Assembly: GCA_038025085.1 (NCBI GenBank)
Contig: CM076142.1
Span: 5,369,501-5,433,500 of the forward strand
Length of the DNA: 64,000 bases
DNA from: Tetragonia tetragonoides
Taxonomy: Eukaryota; Streptophyta; Magnoliopsida; Caryophyllales; Aizoaceae
Direction: 5' to 3'
The translations under genes were made by a program, and so were the position numbers. Below the pieces are notes generated by a model. That model ran no database searches. It was not told where the DNA came from and was given only the letters and a program-made list of their open reading frames with translations. Below are positions 13,800 to 33,020 of the stretch, piece by piece. Positions within the stretch are counted from its first letter, which is position 1. Every line of letters begins with the position of its first letter.

Positions 13800-16106
13800 C
13801 CCATCAAACTTATCATAAGGCTATTGTTAGTTTGTTACCTTTTCTTTTAGTGCCTTTTGGCCTTAATAAATATATTAAATTTGGGGCTATAACCCTTCCA
13901 AATTAAGGGTCTTAGAGAAAGTCAAAAACCAAGCATTGCCCGTAGTGTTATTATTCCTAGTAGCCTAAAGGTGATCATTTGGGACTAAAAAAAGTATCTA
14001 GTATGGTTATTATAGCCCTTTTTGAGTTTTGGGGAGGCTTAAAAAGAAAAACCCTTTTCTTTTAAAGTTTAGAAAATCTCCTTTTTGACCATTGTGAGAT
14101 ACTATTCAACTGCTATTAATGGCTATTTCATATTTTTCTCTTTGTTCCCGACTACCAAACTTCTTTTTCTTATTAATATTATTTTGATAATAGAAAATAT
14201 CAGTAATTATATTCATCATTACTATTCCATCACATTGAGATACCTTCTCTCTCAATTTATCTGTCAACGTAGCACCATCAAGAAATAAGTACAGTTTCTA
14301 AAAGTCAGTTGATATATATAAGGCATAGGAGATGAGTAATCAAACATATGAACTTACCTACCAAATCAGTTAGGTGCAAGTTTAGAACCATTTTTGACCA
14401 CAGCTTTTAATAATATCTCTTATTGAGTTGAAAGAATCAACAAGGTCAGCAAGTTGATGTAAGGTGGTTGTTGACAGAAGTTGAGAAGATTTGGTGCGAT
14501 TGACCTGTAGATAAGATCGAAGGAGAATGTTTTGGATTCATTATGAGATTATTTGCACACTAATTATTGCCTACGTGAACTTTTGGAGTTCATGTTGGGT
14601 ATTTTACTATTGTGTGGCCACAAAAGAAGTATTCTAAGAACCCATTTGCTTGGCAGGTTAGCATCCGGTAGGCTTGTTGTAGTTGAGGTTAGAAACTTGT
14701 TTGTGTGCTGTGGATCTGTCAGTCTGATTGAGTTTGGTGGTTGCTCCAATCATCTTGGGAAATTGTGCAAAACACTGTCCTATGAGCTCATGTGATTTGT
14801 GGATACCCATGAACCCCATACTAATTCTCATGATTCGTCGAAAAAAAAAAAAATTTGAAAAGAAAGAAACATGAAGAAAATTTATCTCTCTACAAATTTA
14901 CGCACTTTCTCCATCACCAACTTACGAAGATGAGATACCCTCCAATTAGTATAGTAATTTATAGATATGTTGTTCCGATAGACCCACAAAGGAATCCTAA
15001 GTCATGACCATGTATACTTTGATTGACCAATCGGCATGCTAAAAGAAAAACATGTAAGCACACATCAATTTATTGAAGTTCAATTATCTACTTTTTCTCT
15101 CACATGAATTCATTTCAATTCAATGAAAAAAATCACATTCATAGAACATGTATCAGTACCACTAGTGACGTGAACTAGTCTTTTGTTGTACTCCTTTCGT
15201 ACTAGTTCCATTTTAGTGGTACCAATGTACATCTATCGCCTTGACAATCTCCTTGCAAGAGTGTCAACGTTAAGATGGACCCAAGCCGGACCCCTGCAAA
15301 CATCCATGTACATCTACATACAGAGTATATGTGAAAGCTGGAAGTTACCAATAATCATCTTCTTTTGAAGCAAACACTATCATGCCAACAAGCGCCCAAC
15401 ACCAAGATTGTCTATATGCTCAATACCGTGACAATGACATAGCCCATTTGTAGGGGTTGTAAATTTTTCTTACCATTCATTCGATCTTCGAATGGAAATC
15501 AATTTTTTTTCTTTTTAATTATAATTTATAGTAATCAACTGTATTAAGTTGACATGGAGCAAACTCGAAATCCGATATTACGAGGCTGATGCTCGCTACA
15601 CTACACGGCTAAAAACTTGAGGTCCAAAGAAGCCAAAGACTCCAACAAACCCCACAAGCCAACATTATACGAACGCTTAAAGAGATAAAAACACCTAGAG
15701 AGTTGGATCATAAGGCACTTTACACTCCAAACACCTTAAAAGCACGAAAGGCAAAAACAAACACCTAAACAGCTACACTCAATGCACTGAAACTAATTCT
15801 TAAATAAACACCATCATAAGTCAATACAGCTACATTCAAGGAAACAACGAAAAGAAAATAGAAAAAACAAAGAAGGGAAGGAAGAAGTATATTGCAGAGG
15901 AAACTTTTGTAAATCAGGATATATGCATGTAACTGACAGGAGATCCGAACGGCAGCAACTAACTGAGATATATTCAAGTTTGAGCACTCAGCGCACAAAT
16001 GGCATACCTTTAATGAAATGAAATTGTGAAACCTCATCATATTCACTGGTAACAAAAAACAACCACTGATTGCTGTCAATCTTGGATCTGTTTTCGCGCA
16101 GAAGTT
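13800..16106. other. Gene-free AT-rich interval
   Basis: No supported gene. The frame at 14553-14795 has no recognisable domain. The stretch 15520-15760 resembles the reverse complement of a non-LTR element tail but has no clear duplication. The last few hundred bases are likely the 3'UTR of the gene starting at 21382. Confidence 0.45.
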
Positions 16107-19100
16107 TTAAATACTTGGGATGGACTTGGCTCTGATAAATTGCTTGAGGATAGCTTTTTCTTCATCAATGCGCTTCTTCTCTTCAGGGTCTTTTGTCTTG
16201 ATCTTCCTCTTTTCTTCCAGCATCCACTTAAAGAGTTCCCGTTGCTGCTGCTCTGGAATTGGTTCCAGCACTCTCACAGGCTCTACTACAGGCAGAGAAG
16301 TCGAGGGGGTCTCGGTGACCGCAGTTGCTGATGGAGTTGCACTTGAAGTTGGGACAGTGGGAGCACCATCTGTAGTTTCTTCCTCAATGGCCACATCTTT
16401 CTTTTTTGTTCTCATGAAGAGGTAACCTGCAAGATAAACACAATCAAGAAGCATGCAGTGTAACATGTTAGCCAAGTTAAAAAAAATGGAGGGAGTTGTA
16501 GAAGCACTGAGGTAGCAATGTGCAACAAAAAGGTCTTTCAGGAATTGCCAAATAACAGGGAACCAAATTTTTTTTTTTCAAGTTAAACAGGAATAACTAT
16601 TCTAAAACAGAAAGTTATCAGATACAATCAGCTGAGTAGCTGACCTTCTAAAACAGAAAGTTATCAGAAGCAATCAGCTGACCTCACAGAGATGCCAAGG
16701 TAATCAGGCCATCAGGGTTAGAAGCATTGTTATATACCATATTAGGGTCAGTAAGCAAACTCGGTACACTTTTGGTCACATCAAAATTTCATACTTCAAA
16801 TGAAGTTTTTTGGGGGAGGTGGAGGTCGCTTAGGTATAAACTTGAGGGACAAAGGAAGTTTCTTCCTCCACCCCACAAATGAAAAAATTAGAGAGAAAAA
16901 GTTGAGTGAGACAGAGCATCAGTTTAAACTTAATAGGCTTTCAATATAAAGGTCCTAGTCAAATTGGCAGTTGAACATGTTAGCCGGTTATCACTTCAGA
17001 AATATTTGGTTGAGTGGCTTGAGGCTACTGACGTTTACTTAGCAAACTTGCTTCCACATCCACACCTAGCTTATGTACTCATTCAAATAAAATAAATATG
17101 AACTGTATAAAATTATAGAAAGGAAAAAAAAAAAAAAACAGATTTACTATATTTGATACCATATGCGCCCCACCAACCTCACTGCAAGTTAAACGTGGGA
17201 AGCTTGTCAGGACTCGAGACTTACGGCAAAACGATATCAGCTCTTCTAAAGATGAGTTAGATTGAAACAATGACGTTTGGTTCATTTGAGAGACATAAAA
17301 TGTGAGTGGGCATGAAATCAAGGGATATAGAATCGAGAACGATTTATAAACCCCATTTCCAACAAAATTTGTATGTATTCATTAAGCTCTCGGCTCCCTG
17401 TTTTCCAGCTGTACACATTCTCCTCTGACCTCTCCGGCTCTTCCCCTCCTCTCTCATTTTCAGCAGCAACAAGACCTACACCACTGCCTATTTTCTTCTA
17501 CTATTTTTCAACCACCACCTTTCATCGGGTCCATACTGGGATACTATTGTTGTTGTTTTGCAATCTGCCATTCTTATTCCATCACCACCACTCTGGTCTT
17601 CCTCTTCTTCTTGCAGCAGCACCCCCACCATTGTAGTTGTTGTCCTACCATCGTCAGCCTTCGTCATCGTCATCTCAAAAATGACCTCAAGCCTATCTAC
17701 CCATCACCAGTCAAAATCTATGTAGTAGGATATGGAAGGGGAGATGACAGTGCAGGAGAAAGGGAAGGGAGCGACAGTACAGGGAAGGGAAGGGGAAGGG
17801 GAGGCAGTACACACGGAAGGAGAGGAGGCACAAGGGGGGTAGATGAACTGCATTTATGCCCCGTATCCCTGAAACGACAATAAAAGGAAAATTATTGTTT
17901 CTGGGTGCTTCAGAGAGATGAATGATGAACCCCATGATTTCAAGATCAAAACGATGCAAACCAAAACACTTGGAATGCTTTCTGAATAGGACCCTTTTGA
18001 AGAGCATCAACTATACAAGTATACAACACTATTACACTAATATCAGCTATCACTTATGAGTACATCAACTAAATTCACTTCCAAAGTCCAGGAAAAGAAT
18101 ATCTGCTTTTAGACACTTTCTCGATCACATTCCCACAAATGTGCAAAAGATATGCATATACGACATGCCCCTAAGGATTCAACTGTATTGATCCGCTTTC
18201 TGATTTGATGTTAGTGTTCCCCAATAATGCAGCTAATCTGACAGTAATGACATTGCGGAAGTGCCCCCCAAGAGAGCTATTTTAACCTTGCATGCATGAT
18301 GATTAACAACATTTATCCAGTTTGCGAGGGGCAGAGACCTGAGCATTGGGAAAGGCTGTGTAACATACACATTTCTTGTAATGACCTACCCATCAGCTTG
18401 TATTCTGTGAAATTCCTACCCTTAGTTCAGTAAACCTAAAACAAACCAATACTTTTTGAAACACAAGAAATTGGTGATTTTTGCTAACACATAAGTCTCA
18501 AGCTGCTGATGAGATACAAAGACTTGCAGCACATTGATGATTGAACATAAGAGAGATCTTTAACAAAAGACGAGCTTACAATCAGACAGACAATTGGGGA
18601 TGTTAAAAAGGTAAAGTTACATGTAGAATATAGCGGTACCACCCTCTCAATCACATTAGACTCTATGAATCAAAGCTGTGATGGGTTATTGATCAGATAT
18701 AAAACTTGGCCTCTTGTCAAACATCAAAAACAAAAGTCAGAATTACTAGACTTGCAGGATGCTTCATTGGAGCAACTCTTATGAGATCTCACTGGAACCA
18801 CCAAGGTATATGCATAAGAGGGGAAAAAAATTAGAAGAGCCTCTCAGTTGGGGTAAAAAAAGAGTATAACAGATAACACCCTATCATCATTTGTTTGAAC
18901 CTATAGAAAATCTACCAAGTTGGCCTACTCCTACCTATGAGGATGGCGGCCAGAATCGTTCAACTCTTACATAGCAGCACTCTTGACCAGAATCGACTGA
19001 TACCAACATTACACACTTCTCTACCTTATGCTATGTTAAAAATTTAGATATTTGTCAAAGTAACTCTAGGCAAACCACGGACATGTATTCATGATGTTCT

Positions 19101-21382
19101 ATATCCACCTAAGACCGACTCTATATTTGTGGAGCATAAGCATGGGTCCTTTGTCATTCCTTCTCATCTGTGGTGTAAAGTGCTATGCCAACCATGTTCT
19201 TGCTCTCTTCCCTATTGCCTGCCGATGGTTCTAAACTTCTCTACATATCTCCTTCTCGGACTTCGAGAATGAACACCAAGTTTCAGAGAGAGTGTATTGT
19301 GAGCAAGGCTACTTATCTAAAATAATAATAATTGTGAGCTGTGGGCCCAATGACATATTTCTAATTCTTATTATCCTTTAGGAGTCATAGTAGGTGTTAT
19401 AGACGATAAGACTTCAGATTTTGAGATACTAATTCATTTCGATACTATTCTCTATGATTTATTTTAAGAACTACTCTATTTTTAAAGACAAATTTAAGCT
19501 TAAAAATAGGACAGTTTTTGTAATGATTTCTCTTCAGTTACCTACTGGAATCATTCTTCCATCTACTCTAGTAGTTGTTTCTCATGTCATTGGTTGAAGA
19601 TGTAAAATGATAGTTGCGGACAGTTAGATGTTAAAACAATGTCCAGGCTTCAAACAGGGGCAAAATTATACTCGTCAATCTAGCAAGAAACTGACACAAA
19701 ATATTTACTCCAATGATACAACCAATACCATAAACAGCAGATTCAACATGTCAAGCTTAGTCCCTTCTGCCCGATTCCTCAATGTGACAACTGCTGAACT
19801 ACACAGAGAGGAGTTTACTTTTGCCTTTGGTTTTCAAATAGTAAACGGTAAACCTGATTAATCACTAAATCTAAGACACTATTAGTCTCATTGACTTTCG
19901 TTTCTAGTGTAAATTATCTACTATTTCTACAAATTGGGGGCTCAAGACAGAGAATGCTCCTCTAGTATAAGCATCATCCCTGTGGCAGTATAAAAAGTCA
20001 GGTATAACCAAGGTAGTCTCTCACTATGGATAACCATTCAGCAACCCTTCGTATTCCTCATTATATGCTTCAGCCAAGTATCTCATCCAAGTCTGATCAC
20101 CATTAATACTCTACTAGAAAGAAAGTCTTGATCTACAACTGAACATGTCTTATTACTAGATCAGAAACGCCCAACTTTATTGAAACCCAGTACAGTTGCT
20201 CCATACCCCACGACACACACCCAAAAAAAGGGGAAAAAAAGGGAAATATCTGATTGATTACCATAATCCTTAAACAGTTAAACAATTGCACTAAACCTAA
20301 TCAAACTGCTGGTAAACATTTACTAGCATGAAAAAACCCAGATGTCAAATTGAGCAATTGGACCCAAAGCCAGTCACACCCAATACACTTGGGTAATTGG
20401 ACCCAACAACACCCCCACACACAGAATTAGTAATAACTAGTAATAAGAATAATAACAGCAAGAGGCTCATTGACTGTCATTACCCTTAAAACAGTTCACA
20501 TTGTGCACCCAACATAATAGCTCTATGTTATGATTTTAGACAACATAAACATCAAAAGAACATAACTTTCCTAATCAAATAGCTAGTAAACATCTAATGC
20601 TTGTTTGGTTGACACACAACTAACATGGGAAGTACAACTTCCTAGGAAGTGTAAAATCCCTTGTTGTTTGGTTGACAAAAAAACTTAGGAATTAACTTCC
20701 CATGGGAAGTCACTTCCTCCAAAATGGAGGAAGTCACTTACCAAGCCCCCCCTACGTAAGTACTACTTCCCACATCACTTCCCATGAATTCAAAGTTCCT
20801 TAGTGCAACCAAACAAGTTTGGGCACTTCCCATGATTTTATATTTCCCATGAATTAATACTTCCCATGGGAACTCACTTCCCTAATTCAACCAAACAAGC
20901 ACTAAGAAAACAAAACCCAGATGCCTAAAACTGAGGAGAGAGAAATAGCAAACCTCCAACAGCAAGGTTGACAGTAAGAAGAAGAGGCCATAGAAATTTG
21001 TACCGCCTAGCAAACGATTCTCTTGGAATCTCCGGTGGCTTGGAAGCTCCACCAAAACCATCCCCCATCGTTGTTGAAGATGGTATTGAAGATGATTGGG
21101 GTTCCATCCCTTTCAAATGCTGATGATTTTGCTGAAATTGCTTCAACTGGGCTGTTCTAATTAATCAAAATAAGAAAACCCATTTCACCATATATTAAAT
21201 TTAACAAGAACAATACAAGATTCGAAGTCGTTTTCAACCATGAATAATTTAATGACAAAATTAGCTGTATATATGTATAAAAGATAAGAACTTGAAAGCA
21301 ATTATTGAGAGGTAATGAATGAATATGAATGAAATATACCTTTCCTGGGTTTGTTTACGTATAACTTTGGACCTTCGCTCAT
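16107..21382 (-). CDS. Conserved plant single-pass membrane protein, function unknown
   Basis: Three minus-strand exons, 21382-21340, 21151-20954 and 16426-16107, join in phase to give 186 aa. The protein starts MSEGPKLYVNKPRKAQLKQFQ. It has a Ser-rich spacer, the conserved block ESFARRYKFLWPLLLTVNLA running into one membrane segment (about residues 62-85, ending GGYLFMRTKKK), then an acidic/Thr/Pro-rich stretch and a conserved C-terminus with PEQQQRELFKWMLEEKRK and DEEKAILKQFIRAKSIPS. The arrangement is typical of a plant-wide uncharacterised family that I recognise but cannot assign a function. Positive residues on both sides of the membrane segment leave topology uncertain. Intron 2 is 4.5 kb and holds a MITE. 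The gene is divergent from RH20. Confidence 0.82.
16427..20953 (-). other. Large intron 2 of the membrane-protein gene
   Basis: The 4.5-kb intron has a TTGCAG acceptor at its 3' end and a GTTTGC donor at its 5' end. It carries purine/pyrimidine-rich low-complexity DNA at 17400-17880, whose open frames in several phases look spurious, and a palindromic MITE at 20598-20901. No independent gene was recognised. Confidence 0.7.
20598..20901. mobile_element. Palindromic MITE, TGCTTGTTTGGTTG type
   Basis: The ends are TGCTTGTTTGGTTGA and TCAACCAAACAAGCA. CTAA flanks both sides (20594-20597 and 20902-20905). The interior repeats AACTTCC/GGAAGT and CTTCCCATGGGAAGT, so much of the element folds on itself. 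TIRs of this form and a TAA-like duplication suggest a Tourist/PIF-Harbinger relative. Confidence 0.8.
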
Positions 21383-23155
21383 TTTGACTAACTTGCTTTG
21401 CTGCTCGGTGGAATTTTGGAGATGGTGAGAGAAAGAAAGTAGTGCCTTGGTTGATGCTGGACGCTGGTGGTGCTTGTCTTGTTTACCACGACACTGCTGC
21501 ACACGCACGGTCGTCTATTTGGGTCGCTGTTGGACAACGGGCCTGGCGAATCATCTTTCTACATCGGGCCTTCTTTGCCTGGTCAAGCCCACTTTCTTTG
21601 CCATTGCAAAAATAATTTTTTTTTGGGTTGACCAATTTTTTTTTTTTTTGTTAGACGGTTTCACTACGAGACAATGGTTACATTTTGAATGACAAGTGTT
21701 ACTTTGGAACAAAAAAGTATCACAAAAAGCTATATGTTGAATAAAAAGTGTTAGTTTTGATTATCTCACTATAATACGGTCTTACATAATAAAAAATTGG
21801 TCTTTAAAATATTTGGATAAGAAGGTGATGTTATTTTCACATTATTTTATTATTATAGTGATTTGTCGTCACGGGTTGTTTCAATTTTATTATTTTTTTC
21901 TTGAAATTTAGAAGTTTTTTTTTTATTCAATATACCATATATTCATTGGGATTTCCATGAGAATTTTTAGGTATTTATTGTTTTATCGGTAAAAGTTAAA
22001 TTGAACCACGAATGATGGTTTGGCTAAAGGTGTAAATGCGTTTGTGAAGTTTTTGTTAGCTTTAGTAGGGTGGTAATTGTCGTAAGAGCAACTTAATTTT
22101 CATAAATGTATTGTTCTTTTTAAGTGAAACACATTGAATCTTGTTTGGTTCTAATGTCATATGGCGTGTCATATGGCATACGCAACAGTTATAAAAAATA
22201 ACATAAAAAAATGCGTGAATATAGTGATTTATGAGAAATTACAATATAATATAAATTCAATCGTTTAGATGTGAAATTTCATTCAAACATTGTTCATGAA
22301 ATACGCAATATAGTCATGAATGTATACGTTGAAACATGCAATGCATGCAATTAGGGTTAGAAAACATTTTTACGAATATAAAGGCTATGTGGCAAATTGA
22401 TTAATGAGCATTGAGCAATTCCATCCGAATTATTTGAGATATAAATAATAATCAATAAACCAATGAAAACTACTATTCAAAGATGCTTTATAAGTTGTGT
22501 TATTTTACTTTTGTTACACTTTATTATAACCTTAACAACAAACACCTCTTTTCTGCGCTTAATATCATAATTACATTAGATTTCGATTTCAATCCCTCAT
22601 TTCCCTTTTGTACTGTACACATATTTGTAAACCTCATATCTATTGGAAAAGTTGATCTCAAAATAAATTTCAATTAGTTTACCTCTTTCTTATTCTTAAT
22701 CTTCTGTGTGGACAAGAAAATTAGGTTTGTTATTGGAGATACTAATTTCTACTCTCTAATCTCTAATAGAACAACTTCTCCCACAATCCCATTTGACCCC
22801 TCTTCTCATCAATTGGTTAACAAGGTTTTAGAGAAACCAACTCATGCTAAGATGAAAGTACTTTTTAGTAATTTAGTAGTCACTCATTAGGTAATGACTC
22901 CTGTATATTCATGAAAAAATGACCCAGTCTCACCGTGAGACCGTCGCGTAAAAATAATAATAATATTATTAATTTTTAGCAACGAGATTAGCCCAAATTA
23001 GGTTCCAATTATGGGTCCTACCGTTGAGCAATTTCCATTTTCCCCATCTCCCCCAACTTATTTTCGTCCCTCTGGTGTACTGTGCTGAGTCTGTTGAGTC
23101 GCTGACTGCTTCCCTCTGTGTGCGTCTCTCTCTCTCTCTCTCTCTCTCCTCTCCA
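21383..23155. promoter_or_regulatory. Divergent intergenic region between membrane-protein gene and RH20
   Basis: 1.77 kb shared by two head-to-head genes. Positions 21650-21790 contain MITE-like words (GACGGTTTCACTACGAGACAATGG and relatives), and 22925-22950 has CAGTCTCACCGTGAGACCG. No third gene was recognised. Core promoters were not resolved. Confidence 0.5.
23125..23150 (+). repeat. (CT)n tract in the RH20 leader
   Basis: A run of TC dinucleotides ends 5 bp before the RH20 ATG. Such pyrimidine tracts are common in plant 5' leaders and core promoters. Confidence 0.9.
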
Positions 23156-29681
<6,526 letters not shown>

Positions 29682-30583
29682 GAAAGAAGAGTCTGTTACA
29701 AATACGAACACACAATGTCTATTCCCCCTCAAAACTATTAGATGTCAATTTTGTTAGCATTTACCTTCTGTAACCAAAATGGGCTAGAGCTTAGATGATA
29801 TTGGGATGGCTATGCTTGGGTTTTCCGATACTGGCTTTGTATAATAGTCCCGGAGGCTCAGGGGTGCATTGTAGAACACAATCTAGTTGCACCAACGCTA
29901 AACTTCAGTGTCCAGTTGTAATATTATTTCATTTTGTTTCTTTTTCTCTCAAGCTATCTATAAGTACTGATGATCCTGCTGGATCTTTTCTCAGTTTTCT
30001 TGGATGATTTTAGTCCTAACATAACCTAGAACCCCATGTGGATGATTGACATGTCCAAATCACACGACTGTTTAAAAAAAGGGAAAAAATTAAAAAAATT
30101 CTGTACTGTGCTTGAGTTAGGTAGAAATGTCCAAGAATCATAAAGAAGACATTAATTTACTACATTTACTGGCTACAACCGCTGCCATAAAGAAAATCGT
30201 ACCATGTAGGCAAGTACTCGTTGTGTCGTTAGTCCCAGACACTTGAGACTTGAGAGACTGAGACTTATTGCCTTCTTGGGTCGTTTATTGCTTCTTCCCT
30301 CGAGCGCGCGCAACTACATCATAGCACATAGCGTAAACACCGTGGATAGATGTTTTGTCATATTCGACACACATTGAATATGATAAAATACGAGTGTCAT
30401 ACACATTTAACTTTCCACGCCTGATAAAATGGAGGTTTTGTATGACTCTTATCGTTCTATGCCATCTACTTGAACTTAAATCACAATAATATTAATGTCA
30501 CAAATGGCTACATTAGTACTGAAGAACAAAGCTTATTAATACATAAGCAGCATTTCATTGAATAATACTGCATGTCAGGGAGA
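29682..30583. other. Convergent 3' region between RH20 and the thioesterase gene
   Basis: About 0.9 kb holding the 3'UTR of RH20 and, at the far side, that of the minus-strand thioesterase. No additional gene was recognised. Confidence 0.55.
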
Positions 30584-33020
30584 TCAGTTAATTGGCTTGG
30601 CCCTCCATAAAGTTCTAGCTCTAGCTATTTCAGTCCCATTTTCGAGACGAAGTAAGTGATCAAATTCTAGAGGGACTTCCTTGGATGCAGCTGACAGGGA
30701 CTGCAACACATTCTCTCTCTTACATTCCCTTCTGTACTCCAAAGTTATTGCTTCTAATTCATTATTTATCCTCACTGATTCTGGTATCCCCTGCATCAAA
30801 TATATATATAATTTAAGTTTTAACCAAACATATTATTAAGAAAGATCAGGGTCAATCAAGGTTTTACCTCAAGAATCCAACTTATGTATTTTGCATTATT
30901 CACATGCTGATTGGGATCCAAATCGAACCATAGAGGCTGCAATTTAAGGAAATTTCGTCAATCATTAATAAATTTGTTCTCAATTATCTCAAACTCATAG
31001 CATTGTTTCCGTATAGGTCCCGCCCTATAGAAGTTATAAGAAAGACGTGGAAAAACATACTTTAATCCCTCTTTGGATATAATCCGCTTTCTCTTCATCA
31101 AGCTTTTGTAATTTCCTGACCTTATTATCATATTTGTCACTAATCAAGAGAGGATCAAGATCATCTCTCACATAAGGATCACCACTTGCTTTGATAACCT
31201 CAGGAATTTTTGATAACCTCCTTGTAATCTCATTAATCATCACAAATTCACTGCAATATTTCATTTTGCAATATGCATGAAAAAGAATAGTTCATGTAAA
31301 TAATTAAGATTAAATAAAAGAATGATTTATTTAGCTTAAATTAATGCAGTTTGATTATTAAAACCTGTCAACTCGCATGATCTTTGTTCCAGTCTTTGCA
31401 TCTGTTAATCTGGAACTACAAGTGAGACAATGTTTTGTCAAAGCTGAACACCAAGTCTCCACTTGAACAATGTCTGCCCTGCCATACATGTTGCTATTAT
31501 ACAGTCAGAGCTACATTTATTTCTAACACAATTTTGTCTGATGAAATGTACTTAACTTTTTCATTGTTTTTATTTATTTGGTAGGTAGATAGTACTTATC
31601 AGTAACTAACCACAGAACACTAATTCTTAACTTTCTAATTAAGAAAGGTCATTAAATTTGAAGTACCCCTTTGAAGGAAATGTAATCAGAATGAATCTCT
31701 CCTAGTTCAGATCATGTTTGGGGTATTATTGAGAAGACCTTGGTTTACGGATATTAGAAGTGTGTTATTTTCCACCGAGCTGAACTGAACCAATTATCGG
31801 GTAATTAGATTAGAACACACCCTAGTACTATTGGTCTCTTTGATGTTTCTCATTAAAGGTTGTTACACCAAACAATTTCATAGTAAACCACAAATAGTAT
31901 ACCAATAACAAGAACTATAATCTGTTGCAATCACGCCCATAACAAAATCTAGGGAGGTCAACATGCATATGTTAATTTGTATTGGATGCTAATCTTGCAA
32001 CACTGGTATATATAGAAACTAATCCGAAAGACAAACATCCCAAAATCTGCTCAACTTCAAAAATGAAATTAGCTACATTTTAGATGAAAATTCGAGTTAT
32101 CGTTATCGAGTCGATGCAGAATTGATGAACTTATCCTTTTAAGCAGCCAATATATGCATGATTTCTTAATGATTTAGTAGAATTTATTAGTTTAAATCAT
32201 ACCATGATGGGTAAGAGTTCACTGCAACTTGTATTTTGCCAATGACCCAAATCAGATTTCTGCTGGTCATCTCTTTTGACACTCCAAATCCACCCACCAC
32301 AAGTCCTGAACTCTGGAAGAGATTCAGACCAGTCTCCTGCATAATTTTTGGAGTTCATTATCTGCAAAAACAATTTCTTAGCTGATTTAGAGAGAAATTT
32401 GAAGGTAAGATTACAAACCTCTGTATAGTTTAACAAAGCCTCCAAGGAAGCCTTTTGAAGGATATCAAGTTCATACAATCTAACCAAGAAGTTTTGACAG
32501 ACAACATAGTCATCATAAGCATAATTTCTCTTTGCAAGTTCATCATCTGCAGTCTATAACAACACACACAATTAGAAACAGACCATGATAATAAAATATA
32601 AAAAAATAAAACAATGGACCTAAATAGTAAGAAGTATGCAACTCTTACATGAGCTCAAACTAATCACTTAAGAGACAAAATCTCATACACCCATAGGAGC
32701 CGAAACTCAAAATCGATCACCAAGAGACTCATTTACATAACAAAATTATATACTAAACTTATATAAATATTTCAGGAAGTAAATAAGATCAGAGAGTACA
32801 TAAGACATGCCTTTCGAAAGTTGTTGATTTTCGAAGGATCTTGAACATCATCAATCTTGACTTGCAATCTAGACAATTGGGATGAAAAACTAGCACCAAA
32901 GTTACAGAGATGAGCAGTTTTGTAGCATATAGGTCGTCTTTTACGAAGTAGCAAATCTGATGAAGGCATCAATGGAAGGTTTGATAAGATACTTGAAATT
33001 GTAGGCATGGTATCCTTCAT
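30584..33020 (-). CDS. FatB-like acyl-ACP thioesterase, divergent
   Basis: Seven minus-strand exons, 33020-32811, 32553-32419, 32336-32203, 31478-31365, 31250-31061, 30936-30868 and 30790-30584, give 352 aa. Acyl-ACP thioesterases release fatty acids from acyl carrier protein in plastids. Family blocks are RNLIWVIGKIQV, YPSWADIVQVETW, NEITRRLSKIP, the catalytic-loop DLDPNQHVNN (N270, H272), LEYRREC (E306, C307) and LENGTEIARARTLWR. The first 70 residues may be a short plastid transit region, but the hydrophobic anchor usual in FatB is not seen. Unusual points: the expected RRDW stretch after KHCLT is replaced by CSSRL, WVMMN is FVMIN, and exon 1 ends best at AAG/GCATGT, a GC donor. An alternative GT donor 4 bp further on, paired with the acceptor CTGCAG, also keeps frame. 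Confidence 0.85.

Noticed and set aside
14553..14795. 80-aa frame (+) as a gene remnant
   Set aside because: No recognisable domain, no splice context, and both strands are open there.
17373..17883. Ser/Pro- and Gly/Arg-rich frames on both strands
   Set aside because: Low-complexity pyrimidine/purine DNA within a large intron; no homologous domain.
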